From a virus, in the IMG/VR virus record IMGVR_UViG_3300027649_000017, positions 1 to 21,402 of that record: a DNA stretch of 21,402 nucleotides; one strand, written 5' to 3'. This document shows, piece after piece, positions 7,851 to 15,460 of this stretch. The translations under genes were made by a program, and so were the position numbers. The notes beneath the pieces were generated by a model, which did not search any database, was not told where the DNA came from, and worked only from the letters and a program-made list of their open reading frames with translations. Each line of letters opens with the position of its first letter. The stretch's first letter is position 1.

Positions 7851-7879
7851 TTGACTTTTCTTCCTTCTAACGGTATACT
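7851..7879 (+). promoter_or_regulatory. Sigma-70 promoter directly upstream of primase
   Basis: TTGACT at 7851-7856 and TATACT at 7874-7879 are 17 bases apart. The primase ATG at 7885 comes only 5 bases after the -10 box, where transcription would be expected to start. There is no Shine-Dalgarno sequence before that ATG. Confidence 0.8.
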
Positions 7880-7884
7880 AGTGT

Positions 7885-8955
7885 ATGCTCTACATCGACT
7901 TAAAATATGCCATGTTGGTGCAACCGCTGCTCAAGGGGGCGACTCGCAAATCTGATTATCTCTTTAACTTTCGGTGTCCTCTTTGTGGAGACTCAGAAAA
8001 GTCGAAGTCAAAAACCCGAGGCTATCTCTATCGCAAGCAAAATGCGCTCTTCTTTCGGTGTCATAATTGTCAGGTGGGTACGACCTTGGGAAAGTTTCTC
8101 AAGATGTTGGACCAGCGACTCTATCAAGAATATCTGCTTGAACGGTATCGACCCGATCATCAGGGACACCCCCCTCGTAAAGGAAAAGCGGTTCCCACGG
8201 TCTTATTTGAACCATTACCGCGCCCCAGTTGGACCCATGCCGAATCCTGTGACCGACTTGAGTGGGCGCATCCCTGCCTCAATTATCTTCGTGCCCGACA
8301 GATTCCCCAGGCGGCCTGGTCTCGTCTCTGGTATGCGAAAGATTATAAGACGTTTGTCCAAGAAGTCTGCCCACAGAATACTTTGACCGTTCGTGCTGAA
8401 CCTCGCTTGGTGATTCCCTATTTTTCACCTGATCATGAAGTGTTGGCGATTTCTGGTCGGTCGTTTTCCAAAAACGCCGGCACCCTGCGCTATGTCACCT
8501 TTCGAGTCACTCCAGATGACTCAGTCGTGCTCATGTTTGGGCGAGAATTGGTCAATCCCACAAAACCAGTCTGGATTGTCGAGGGTCCCCTCGATTCACT
8601 GTTTTTGCCGAATGCGGTAGCCTCAGGGAACGCGAATCTATTGGGGTGCGCCAGAGCCTTAGATGCGCCCACGATGACCTTGGTGTTTGATCATGAACGG
8701 CGCAATCGTGAAATTGTTCAGGCGATGGAAACCGCTGTCCGTGAAGGGTATTCTCTGGTGATTTGGCCCGAGACCACGAAAGGAAAAGATCTGAATGAGA
8801 TGATTCTATCTGGACAAACGTCTGAGGGGATTCTTCAGATTCTTCTCTCGCATACCTATCAAGGCCTCGTTGCACGAACCACGTTGGCATTTTGGAAGAA
8901 GATTCGACCATTAGCTCGACTACATAATATGTTCTCCCCCACCCCAGTATCCTAG
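7885..8955 (+). CDS. 61: DNA primase, T4 gp61-like
   Basis: A 356-residue protein, close to the length of T4 gp61. It makes RNA primers for lagging-strand synthesis, acting with a replicative helicase (T4 gp41 type). An N-terminal zinc-binding domain has CPLC at 31-34 and CHNC at 59-62, embedded in FNFRCPLCGDS and RGYLYR as in gp61 relatives. A Toprim-like catalytic region follows, with VWIVEGPLDS (Glu233, Asp237) and LVFDHE (Asp269). The start MLYIDLKY fits the N-terminus I recall for the family, so ATG 7885 is supported even though it lacks a ribosome binding site and lies 5 bases from the -10 box. ThyX follows 12 bases downstream. Confidence 0.85.
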   Translation: MLYIDLKYAMLVQPLLKGATRKSDYLFNFRCPLCGDSEKSKSKTRGYLYRKQNALFFRCHNCQVGTTLGKFLKMLDQRLYQEYLLERYRPDHQGHPPRKGKAVPTVLFEPLPRPSWTHAESCDRLEWAHPCLNYLRARQIPQAAWSRLWYAKDYKTFVQEVCPQNTLTVRAEPRLVIPYFSPDHEVLAISGRSFSKNAGTLRYVTFRVTPDDSVVLMFGRELVNPTKPVWIVEGPLDSLFLPNAVASGNANLLGCARALDAPTMTLVFDHERRNREIVQAMETAVREGYSLVIWPETTKGKDLNEMILSGQTSEGILQILLSHTYQGLVARTTLAFWKKIRPLARLHNMFSPTPVS

Positions 8956-8967
8956 AAGGGTCATCTC

Positions 8968-9633
8968 ATGAATGTCACGTTAGTCAGTTATTCCCGTGCG
9001 GCCGATCATGGCGAAACCCATCTAACAGACTTGCAACAATTAGTGGCCTATTGCGCGAGAGTCTCGAATCCCGATAATCAGGCCAATACTCTGACCTCAG
9101 AGAAATTGATTCAATATCTCATAGACCATCAACATTGGAGTCCCCTAGAGATGGCCTCAGCGTGTCTGGAAATTGAAACGACCAGAGATATTGCACGACA
9201 GATACTCAGGCATCGGTCCTTTGCCTTTCAAGAATTTTCTCAACGCTATGCCGATCCAACCAAGGCCTTAGACTTTGAAGTTCGCGAAGCCCGTCTGCAA
9301 GATACCAAAAATCGACAGAACTCCCTGAAGAATGAGGACCCCCTCTTAGAACTGATGTGGACAGAGCATCAACATCGAGTTAAGGAAGAATCCTTGAAAG
9401 CCTATACCTGGGCCGTGGATCGAGGCGTGGCGAAAGAACAAGCCCGTGCGGTGCTTCCAGAAGGTCTTATGGGTACTCGCCTCTACATGGCTGGGTCGAT
9501 TCGGTCTTGGATTCACTATATACAAGTTCGTACCAAACCTGATGTGCAGAAGGAACATCGTGACGTTGCGCAAGCGTGCGCTGACACCTTGACGACCATC
9601 TTTCCGATGATACAACAATTTGTGGCTAAATGA
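8968..9633 (+). CDS. thyX: Flavin-dependent thymidylate synthase ThyX
   Basis: A 221-residue enzyme that makes dTMP from dUMP using methylenetetrahydrofolate, FAD and NADPH. The signature RHRX7S is present as RHRSFAFQEFS (81-91), followed by QRY. HWSPLEMAS near 56-64 and VRTKPDVQKEHRD near the C-terminus match conserved substrate and flavin-binding regions. Length is normal for the family. It lies between primase and ribonucleotide reductase, forming a replication and deoxynucleotide-supply group. A ThyX rather than a ThyA-type enzyme matters for the later modification locus: no ThyA-type dUMP hydroxymethylase is seen in the window. Confidence 0.95.
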   Translation: MNVTLVSYSRAADHGETHLTDLQQLVAYCARVSNPDNQANTLTSEKLIQYLIDHQHWSPLEMASACLEIETTRDIARQILRHRSFAFQEFSQRYADPTKALDFEVREARLQDTKNRQNSLKNEDPLLELMWTEHQHRVKEESLKAYTWAVDRGVAKEQARAVLPEGLMGTRLYMAGSIRSWIHYIQVRTKPDVQKEHRDVAQACADTLTTIFPMIQQFVAK

Positions 9634-9690
9634 CATTGTGTGGTTCTTATAAACCTTTTTCACCTTTTATGCATCGATGGAGCAATCATT

Positions 9691-11622
9691 ATGTCGCTTG
9701 GCACCACGCACCTCGGATTTCCTACGGACTATCAGGCCTTCATCTATATGTCTCGGTATTCCCGATATCTCTGGAATGAGGGGCGTCGAGAATATTGGGG
9801 AGAAACGGTCAAACGGTATCTCGACTTCTTTCAGGTTCATCTGGGAGAGACCTGCGGCTATAGTCTGACCAAAGATCTTCGAAGTGAAATCGAAGAGGCC
9901 ATTCTTCATCTCCAGGTGATGCCCTCGATGCGATGCTTGATGACGGCGGGAGACGCACTCGAACGCGAACCTCTGGCCGGATATAATTGTTCCTATACAG
10001 AAATCTCTCGCCCACAAGCGTTTGATGAAATCCTTTATGTCTTGCTCAGCGGCACGGGCGCGGGGTTTAGTGTGGAGCGCGATAAAATTTCTAACCTTCC
10101 CACGGTGGCCGAAGAGTTTCATCAGTCTGATACGGTCATTGTGGTGGGGGATTCCAAACTTGGGTGGGCCAAGGCCTTCAAGGAATTGATTGGCATGCTC
10201 TATCAGGGACAGATTCCTCGCTGGGACTTGACGAAGATTCGTCCCGCCGGTGCGCCGCTGAAGACCTTTGGCGGTCGTGCGTCGGGTCCAGGTCCGCTGC
10301 AAAGTCTCTTTCACTTTGCCGTCGTGACCTTCAAGAATGCGGCGGGACGTAAGTTGAATTCCTTGGAGTGCCATGACCTGGTGTGTAAGACGGGGGAAGT
10401 GGTGATTGTGGGCGGCGTGCGGCGCAGCGCCTTGATCTCGCTGTCCAATGTGTCGGATGACCGCATGCGCCATGCCAAGTCTGGACAATGGTGGATCGAA
10501 CACCCTGAACGAACCCTCTCGAATAATTCTGCGGCCTATACTGAACGCCCTGATGTGGGAGTATTCATGGATGAGTGGCATGCTCTCTATGCGTCAAAAT
10601 CTGGTGAGCGAGGGATCTTTAATCGTGTCGCGGCTCAGAATCAGGTGGCCAAGTATGGTCGCCGTGATACGTCCCATGCCATGGGTACGAATCCATGTGG
10701 TGAAATCCTTCTCAGGGATCGTGGACTCTGTAATCTCTCTGAGGCCATTGTTCGAGTCGATGATACGCTGGAGACCCTCGAAAAGAAAGTTCGCCTGGCG
10801 TCGATTCTGGGTACGTTTCAGTCCACCCTCACGAACTTCAAGTATATGTCAGCCAAGTGGAATCACAATTCTGAAGAAGAACGATTGCTGGGCGTGTCGC
10901 TGACGGGTATTATGGATTCGACGTTACTCAATGGGAATGATATCAAGAAGACACAATCCATTCTCACGTCTCTTCGCGAGTTGGCCGTCGCCACAAATAT
11001 AGAGTTCGCCAAGAAGTTAAAAATTAATCCGTCGGTCGCGGTGACCTGTGTAAAACCGAGCGGAACCGTGTCGCAAATGACCGATTCCGCATCAGGGATT
11101 CATGCGCGGCATTCACAGTATTACATTCGCACGGTTCGCATGGATAAAAAAGACCCGCTGAATACCTTGATGATTGCGCAGGGGGTGCCCCATGAAGATG
11201 ATGTCACGAATCCCTCGAACATCACGGTCTTTTCGTTTCCCATGCAATCTCCCAAGGGGGCCATCCTGCGCACCGACCGCTCAGCCGTGGAACAATTAGA
11301 ATTCTGGCAACTCTACCATGACTACTGGTGTGAACATAATCCGTCGATTACCGTGTCGGTCAAGGAGCATGAGTGGCTCGATGTGGGGGCCTGGGTCTAT
11401 AAGCATTTTGATAAGGTCTGTGGAGTGGCCTTTCTCCCCTACTCCGAACATATCTACAAGCAGGCGCCCTATCAGGAATGTACCCAGGAACAATATCAAG
11501 CGGCCGCCACCGCTTTTCCAGAGACCTTGGATTGGGATAAACTTATTGAGTATGATGGTGGAGTGGATATGACCACGGGGTCGCAGGAACTTGCTTGCTC
11601 AGCGGGGAAGTGCGATCTCTAG
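9691..11622 (+). CDS. nrdJ: Adenosylcobalamin-dependent (class II) ribonucleotide reductase
   Basis: A 643-residue enzyme that reduces ribonucleotides to deoxyribonucleotides using coenzyme B12. It resembles the monomeric Lactobacillus RTPR type (739 residues) and keeps its key residues: Cys336 and Glu338 in NPCGEI match thiyl Cys408 and Glu410, Cys347 matches Cys419 with the same spacing of 11, Cys100 in GYNCSY matches Cys119, and the C-terminal pair Cys636/Cys641 in ACSAGKCDL matches the shuttle cysteines 731/736. ALEREPLAGYNCSY and GTGAGFSVERDKIS are further family segments. ATG 9691 is preferred over GTG 9640 because GGAG lies 8 bases before it. The enzyme needs B12, so the host must make or import it. 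Confidence 0.93.
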   Translation: MSLGTTHLGFPTDYQAFIYMSRYSRYLWNEGRREYWGETVKRYLDFFQVHLGETCGYSLTKDLRSEIEEAILHLQVMPSMRCLMTAGDALEREPLAGYNCSYTEISRPQAFDEILYVLLSGTGAGFSVERDKISNLPTVAEEFHQSDTVIVVGDSKLGWAKAFKELIGMLYQGQIPRWDLTKIRPAGAPLKTFGGRASGPGPLQSLFHFAVVTFKNAAGRKLNSLECHDLVCKTGEVVIVGGVRRSALISLSNVSDDRMRHAKSGQWWIEHPERTLSNNSAAYTERPDVGVFMDEWHALYASKSGERGIFNRVAAQNQVAKYGRRDTSHAMGTNPCGEILLRDRGLCNLSEAIVRVDDTLETLEKKVRLASILGTFQSTLTNFKYMSAKWNHNSEEERLLGVSLTGIMDSTLLNGNDIKKTQSILTSLRELAVATNIEFAKKLKINPSVAVTCVKPSGTVSQMTDSASGIHARHSQYYIRTVRMDKKDPLNTLMIAQGVPHEDDVTNPSNITVFSFPMQSPKGAILRTDRSAVEQLEFWQLYHDYWCEHNPSITVSVKEHEWLDVGAWVYKHFDKVCGVAFLPYSEHIYKQAPYQECTQEQYQAAATAFPETLDWDKLIEYDGGVDMTTGSQELACSAGKCDL

Positions 11623-11626
11623 AACG

Positions 11627-11634
11627 TATAAATA
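11627..11634 (+). promoter_or_regulatory. T4-type late promoter box TATAAATA
   Basis: A perfect TATAAATA lies in the 17-base gap between the reductase stop and the next gene. This is the exact T4 late-promoter consensus, read by a gp55-type sigma. ATG 11640 begins 5 bases after it. The box predicts late expression of the secreted protein and the genes after it. Confidence 0.65.
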
Positions 11635-11639
11635 GTCTG

Positions 11640-12095
11640 ATGAGTTCTATATGGTCAACAAGAACGCTCCTGGTCCTAGGACTCCTGTGGGTGATGGTGA
11701 GTCCGGCGCACGGTCACGTGCCTCCATCACTTCGGGACTGTCCGCAGTTTGCCGCCGTGCCCTTTCAGCTAGCTCCACCCAATATTCTCCAGACACGCCT
11801 GCTCCCCAATGGACTCTGGGCAGAACTGTATGATGCGAATCTAGATGGGAAACCAGACGTTGCGACGTATTCAGTCACGAAGACTTTCGAACTGGGCAAT
11901 CTTGAGCGCGAATTCGAGTCCTATCCTCACGCGGAGTTTCCGATCCTCTATGAAATTGATACGGATGGTGATGCGATTCCCAATGAAGTCTTTATTGATA
12001 TCTATGGGAAGGGTCTTTGTAAAGACTTGCTGCCCTACAAGACGATGGGTCATGAATCCGTCGCCAGCAAAGTCTATTGGTTGATTGAACCGTAA
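11640..12095 (+). CDS. Secreted protein with EF-hand-like calcium loops
   Basis: A 151-residue protein. Residues 1-25 form a signal peptide: short N-region with Arg8, hydrophobic core LLVLGLLWVMV, and a likely cleavage after AHG. The mature part has two Asp-rich loops, DANLDGKPD (65-73) and DTDGDAIPNE (107-116), of the DxDxDG calcium-binding type. Cys34 and Cys127 could form a disulfide after export. ATG 11640 is chosen because it places the signal peptide at the N-terminus; the longer frame from 11595 runs back into the reductase gene. A late box sits just upstream. Export to the periplasm or cell surface is inferred; the function is unknown. Confidence 0.7.
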   Translation: MSSIWSTRTLLVLGLLWVMVSPAHGHVPPSLRDCPQFAAVPFQLAPPNILQTRLLPNGLWAELYDANLDGKPDVATYSVTKTFELGNLEREFESYPHAEFPILYEIDTDGDAIPNEVFIDIYGKGLCKDLLPYKTMGHESVASKVYWLIEP

Positions 12096-12110
12096 TTTAT
12101 AGAGGTAGAA

Positions 12111-12284
12111 ATGATTCAGTCGTTTGACTGCGAGGAATGCACCGGATCATTTCAGGTGGACTATGATGACGTGCTTCATGATCTAACGCCCATTCACTGC
12201 GTGTTCTGTGGCGAATTTCTTCTCCATGATGATGAGGTAATTCGTGGCCGATCCCTCGATGATGGTGAATCCGTGGACGTATAA
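12111..12284 (+). CDS. Small zinc-finger-like protein, 57 aa
   Basis: A 57-residue protein with two cysteine pairs, CEEC (7-10) and CVFC (30-33), spaced like a small zinc ribbon, and an acidic C-terminal half. AGAGG lies 5 bases before the ATG. The 3' end overlaps the start of the next gene by about 40 bases, which is common in phages. Small zinc-ribbon proteins often bind nucleic acid or RNA polymerase, but no specific family is recognised. Confidence 0.65.
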   Translation: MIQSFDCEECTGSFQVDYDDVLHDLTPIHCVFCGEFLLHDDEVIRGRSLDDGESVDV

Positions 12285-12711
12285 CGGTCGACTCTTCACC
12301 GATCCCGCACACTATTGCGGATTTGTCTACCTCATTACGCACCAGCCCACTGGCAAGCGTTATGTGGGTCGTAAACTCTTTACCAAATCCAAGACCAGAC
12401 AAGTCAAGGGTAAAAAGAAGCGGTCTCGCGTCTCCTCTGAATGGGAAACGTATTGGGGATCGTCCTCGCTGTTGCAGGCGGACCTCATCACCTTTGGCCA
12501 CCAATACTTTACTCGCACCATTCTTCATCTGTGTGTGTCCAAATCTGAATGTGGCTATTTTGAGACGATGGAAATCTTTGCTCGTCATGCCCTCATTCGC
12601 CCCGACTATTATAATGATTGGGTGTCCTGCCGCATTCGCAAGGCACACGTGATGAAAACCCTTCATCCATTACTGGATCGTCTCCTGTATCCCACGTCCA
12701 TTCTTGACTAA
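12244..12711 (+). CDS. GIY-YIG-like putative endonuclease
   Basis: A 155-residue protein. CGFVYLITHQPTGKRYVGRK near residues 25-44 matches the two halves of the GIY-YIG nuclease core (FVY and YVG with a lysine/arginine-rich turn). ETYWGSSSLLQADL and ECGYFETMEIF (the Glu that binds metal in this fold) follow in the expected order. GTG 12244 is favoured by GAGG (12234-12237) 6 bases upstream; ATG 12259 is an alternative. No intron is seen in the neighbouring genes, so this is more like the free-standing GIY-YIG-type proteins of T4-like phages than a proven homing enzyme. The activity is inferred. Confidence 0.65.
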   Translation: MADPSMMVNPWTYNGRLFTDPAHYCGFVYLITHQPTGKRYVGRKLFTKSKTRQVKGKKKRSRVSSEWETYWGSSSLLQADLITFGHQYFTRTILHLCVSKSECGYFETMEIFARHALIRPDYYNDWVSCRIRKAHVMKTLHPLLDRLLYPTSILD

Positions 12712-12725
12712 GCCCCTAACCCCTT

Positions 12726-12749
12726 GTTTTCATTGAGAAAACTATTTTT
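12726..12749 (+). terminator. Weak hairpin with T-rich tail
   Basis: GTTTTC (12726-12731) and GAAAAC (12737-12742) form a 6-base stem with a 5-base loop, followed by TATTTTT. The shape is that of a rho-independent terminator but the stem is short and AT-rich. It lies just after the stop of the GIY-YIG-like gene and before the promoter at 12816, where a terminator would make sense. Confidence 0.4.
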
Positions 12750-12815
12750 CCTTATCTTTTCAACAGGATAGGGAATTGCTCTGCATTATCAACGACTTAG
12801 ATACGATAATAGTTC

Positions 12816-12844
12816 TTGCCTTCTGCATCTGAAAATAGTAGAAT
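12816..12844 (+). promoter_or_regulatory. Sigma-70-like promoter before the sigma region 4-like gene
   Basis: TTGCCT (12816-12821) and TAGAAT (12839-12844) are 17 bases apart. This lies in the gap at 12712-12883, one of the largest in the window. An ATG at 12851 follows 6 bases after the -10 box, but a better ribosome binding site serves ATG 12884. Confidence 0.6.
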
Positions 12845-12883
12845 AGAGGCATGAGAGTAGAGAGAATCACTGGAGCAGGTACG

Positions 12884-13285
12884 ATGAAATATTTGCATTA
12901 TGCAACCACCACGAATATCACGAATCGACGCAAACTCTTAAACCCTGACCGACTGACGACTCGCTATCGTTTAGAACCTCTCGTGAAGAGTCCACTCATG
13001 AACGAGGTACCCGTTGAGTCAGTGGATCCAAGGCCCGCATTGGAACTGAAACAGCGTGTCCGGCGGGCCATGGTCTTCTTGACAGACCGTCAACGATTGA
13101 TTGTGACGCTTCGATTTGGGCTGAATGGGCATGACGTCATGAGCCGCGAAGAAATCGCTCAACGTCTCGGTCTTTCTAAAGGCGTCGAACAACGCGAGTA
13201 TGGCATTGCACTCAATGCAGTAGGCCATCAGCTTTACACGTTGAGAAGACGGGATTTCGCATTGGCGCAGTACGTGAATCAATAG
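12884..13285 (+). CDS. Free-standing sigma factor region 4-like protein
   Basis: A 133-residue protein. Residues 66-80 (LTDRQRLIVTLRFGL) and 87-112 (MSREEIAQRLGLSKGVEQREYGIAL) match sigma-70 region 4, the helix-turn-helix that contacts the -35 element and the RNA polymerase beta flap. Residues 1-60 are basic and lack the aromatic-rich region 2 needed for -10 recognition, so it cannot act as a complete sigma alone. Start 12884 has GGAG 8 bases upstream; ATG 12851 would add 11 residues. It has its own promoter and heads a run of small genes and the DNA ligase. A role as a transcription co-activator or appropriator of host polymerase, like T4 gp33 or AsiA, is an inference from the domain. Confidence 0.72.
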   Translation: MKYLHYATTTNITNRRKLLNPDRLTTRYRLEPLVKSPLMNEVPVESVDPRPALELKQRVRRAMVFLTDRQRLIVTLRFGLNGHDVMSREEIAQRLGLSKGVEQREYGIALNAVGHQLYTLRRRDFALAQYVNQ

Positions 13286-13298
13286 GAGGAATAGAATC

Positions 13299-13679
13299 AT
13301 GGCATGGATGAATCAAGAGAGAAAGAAGACATTGGCGATGGCGTTGGCCCCGCTCAAAAAGCAGGGATATCGCTACACACTTGGGGTGCGAAACAATTCA
13401 ACGATTGTGCTCGCGTTGGCAAGTGGACCAGCGGATTTTATGACGTCATATATTGAGTCGACAGGACGCGAATTTGACTGGCATCCATTTCGCATAAACC
13501 CCTATCATTATCGGGACCACTTTTCGGGACCGTCCAGAGAGGTCTTGGATCAGATTATAGTAGCACTGAATACGGGGAATCACGACAACTCCCATTATGA
13601 GTCGGATTATTATGACGTGGGGTGGTACGTCGATGTGTCGATCGGTACCAGTAAGAAACCCTATCAAGTGACCGTGTAA
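13299..13679 (+). CDS. Conserved hypothetical phage/plasmid protein
   Basis: A 126-residue protein beginning MAWMNQERKK. It contains LGVRNNSTIVLALASGPADF, NPYHYRDHF and GNHDNSHYESDYYDVGWYVDV. This pattern matches a family of about 130 residues that I recall from many phages, plasmids and bacteria, always without known function. A very strong AGGAGGAA lies before the ATG, suggesting high expression. It is 13 bases after the sigma-like gene and probably cotranscribed with it. Confidence 0.7.
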   Translation: MAWMNQERKKTLAMALAPLKKQGYRYTLGVRNNSTIVLALASGPADFMTSYIESTGREFDWHPFRINPYHYRDHFSGPSREVLDQIIVALNTGNHDNSHYESDYYDVGWYVDVSIGTSKKPYQVTV

Positions 13680-13692
13680 CAAGGAGTATTGT

Positions 13693-14154
13693 ATGTCGAT
13701 GAGTCTTGATCCAGAAAATGCCTTGAATGAAGCCCATGACCTTCAAGATGTGCAAGAGTATCGATTGGTTGAAGCGATTTTCAAAAATGCCGTGGATGAA
13801 ATTGGTGAGCAACCCATGCTCCATCCCACACGGCCCAAACAATCGATCAAACGAATAGAAGACTGGCTCCAAACCTGGGACTGGTTTACTGAGGCTGAGG
13901 TCAAAGGAACTCAGAGTGGACTCTTTACCTTAGATTTTTGTTGCGAGGTCCTGGACAAGGATGCTCGGAATGTTCGTCTGTGGATCTGGTCCACCTATGA
14001 GACCCAGATGCGGTGGTGCGAGACACAACTCGCCAAACTCATTAACAAGAAAGCGCAAGAGTCTATTCTTAAGCAAGCCCGATGGAAGGCGTCGCGTCAG
14101 GCCCGCCTTCAAATCGCGAAGAAATCTACAACCAAGAAAGCGACCAAACGGTAA
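13693..14154 (+). CDS. Hypothetical protein with basic C-terminal tail
   Basis: A 153-residue protein of unknown function. The central part (IEDWLQTWDWFTEAEVKG, NVRLWIWSTYETQMRW) is rich in Trp and looks helical. The last 35 residues are strongly basic (KKSTTKKATKR at the end), suggesting nucleic-acid binding. AAGGAG lies before ATG 13693. No family recognised. Confidence 0.65.
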   Translation: MSMSLDPENALNEAHDLQDVQEYRLVEAIFKNAVDEIGEQPMLHPTRPKQSIKRIEDWLQTWDWFTEAEVKGTQSGLFTLDFCCEVLDKDARNVRLWIWSTYETQMRWCETQLAKLINKKAQESILKQARWKASRQARLQIAKKSTTKKATKR

Positions 14155-14161
14155 ATGGATT

Positions 14162-14371
14162 ATGTCTAAGGTACGCAAACATCGCAATCCGATTGCTGAA
14201 TCGCTTGCGGATGATCAATACCGTCAGCGCATCGTTCAAGAAGCGGTGAGACCGTCACGGGCGAAGATGCGCTCTATTGAACGACTGGTCGAACGAGAAT
14301 GGATCGGGTCCTCTATTACAGAGTATCATGATGAGGAGGAAGATGATGATAACGTTTCCACCACTCTATGA
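14162..14371 (+). CDS. Small hypothetical protein, basic head and acidic tail
   Basis: A 69-residue protein beginning MSKVRKHRNPIAESLADDQY. The first 50 residues are basic (VRPSRAKMRSIERLVERE) and the end is acidic (EYHDEEEDDDN). The start is 7 bases after the previous stop; no strong Shine-Dalgarno is visible, but translational coupling is likely. The 3' end overlaps the ligase gene by 26 bases. The 'KHRNPIA' opening resembles short basic phage proteins of unknown role. Confidence 0.55.
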   Translation: MSKVRKHRNPIAESLADDQYRQRIVQEAVRPSRAKMRSIERLVEREWIGSSITEYHDEEEDDDNVSTTL

Positions 14372-15455
14372 TGTCGCGTCGACGGGGAAGGTGAAGCTCT
14401 GGACGATTGCCGTCCAGGACGTGTCACCGACCCTCTCGACGATTACCATTGCCCATGGCCTCGAGCATGGGAAGATGCAAACCACCGTGCGTAAGGTGAC
14501 CGCCGGAAAGAATGTCGGTCGGTCGAATGCGACGACCATCTTTGAACAGGCCCAAGCGGAAGCCGAATCGTTTTGGACGAAGAAGCAGGATAAGGGATAT
14601 GCGCCTACGAAGACTCCGACCAAGAAGAAAGCGGTCACGGCGGTCGAACATCTTCCCATGCTTGCGCTCAAGTTTGATGACCGCAAGCATGATGTGGTCT
14701 GGCCGGCCTACATTCAACCCAAACTGAATGGTGTTCGATGTCTAGTCGAACGGCTCGGAAACACGATTACATTTCGTTCACGGGGGAATAAGACCTTTAC
14801 GACCCTGGACCATCTCGTCCCAGACTGTCTAAGAGTTTTGAAAAATGGAGAACTCATGGACGGGGAACTCTATTCTCATGGTGGTGTGACGTTTCAGGAA
14901 TTGATTGCGCTGATTAAGCGAGAAAAGAATGCTGATATCGACGGCCTGAAGAAGTACGTCTACTTTTGGAATTATGATTGGTGTCTGCCTGAACCCTTTC
15001 ATCAGCGGCAACGACGATTAAAGGATGAGGGATACATTAAAGCCGTTCCCACGTACCAAGTGCAGAATGAACAGGATGCGAGGGCCTACCATGCGCAGTT
15101 CACTCAAGAAGGGTATGAGGGATCGATGATTCGGTCGGGTGGAGATGAACCCTATCGGTCGAAGTATCGGTCACCCTCACTCCTCAAACTCAAAGACTTT
15201 CAGGATGACGATTTTGTCATTATTGGGGCCAAGGACAGCGTGGGAAAGGCCGAGGGACAGTGCGTTTTTCGGTGTCAGACCACCGCGAAGGACGAGTTTG
15301 ATGTGCGCATGAAAGGCACAGATGAGACACGTTTAGAGCAGTGGAAGAACCGAGATAAATACATGGGGAAGTTGTTGACCTGTCGATTTCAGAACCTTAG
15401 CGACGAAGGGATTCCCATTTTTCCTGTGGGAATCGCGATTCGGGATTATGAATAA
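14346..15455 (+). CDS. ATP-dependent DNA ligase with N-terminal WGR-like domain
   Basis: A 369-residue ligase that seals DNA nicks through a lysine-AMP intermediate. Motif I is PKLNGVR, with nucleophile Lys126; most family members have KxDG, and KxNG is an unusual variant. Further motifs are FRSRG, LMDGELYSHG, YVYFWNYD, GYEGSMIRS and SLLKLKDF in the expected order, ending with an OB-fold-like C-terminus. Residues 1-85 (VKLWTIAVQD, HGLEHGKMQTTVRKVTAGKN) resemble a WGR domain, which in PARP proteins binds DNA ends and occurs fused to some phage ligases. ATG 14346 is chosen because AGGAGG (14334-14339) is 6 bases away; ATG 14343 is also possible. Confidence 0.88.
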   Translation: MITFPPLYDVASTGKVKLWTIAVQDVSPTLSTITIAHGLEHGKMQTTVRKVTAGKNVGRSNATTIFEQAQAEAESFWTKKQDKGYAPTKTPTKKKAVTAVEHLPMLALKFDDRKHDVVWPAYIQPKLNGVRCLVERLGNTITFRSRGNKTFTTLDHLVPDCLRVLKNGELMDGELYSHGGVTFQELIALIKREKNADIDGLKKYVYFWNYDWCLPEPFHQRQRRLKDEGYIKAVPTYQVQNEQDARAYHAQFTQEGYEGSMIRSGGDEPYRSKYRSPSLLKLKDFQDDDFVIIGAKDSVGKAEGQCVFRCQTTAKDEFDVRMKGTDETRLEQWKNRDKYMGKLLTCRFQNLSDEGIPIFPVGIAIRDYE

Positions 15456-15460
15456 GGAAC

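Noticed and set aside
9667-10581. Long minus-strand ORF, 304 aa
   Set aside because: It lies wholly within the ribonucleotide reductase gene, whose frame has conserved catalytic motifs. The minus-strand translation shows no family features and is rich in Arg and His, as expected for an antisense shadow.
12097-12666. Minus-strand ORF, 189 aa
   Set aside because: It covers the zinc-finger and GIY-YIG-like genes, which have recognisable motifs and ribosome binding sites; the antisense product has none.
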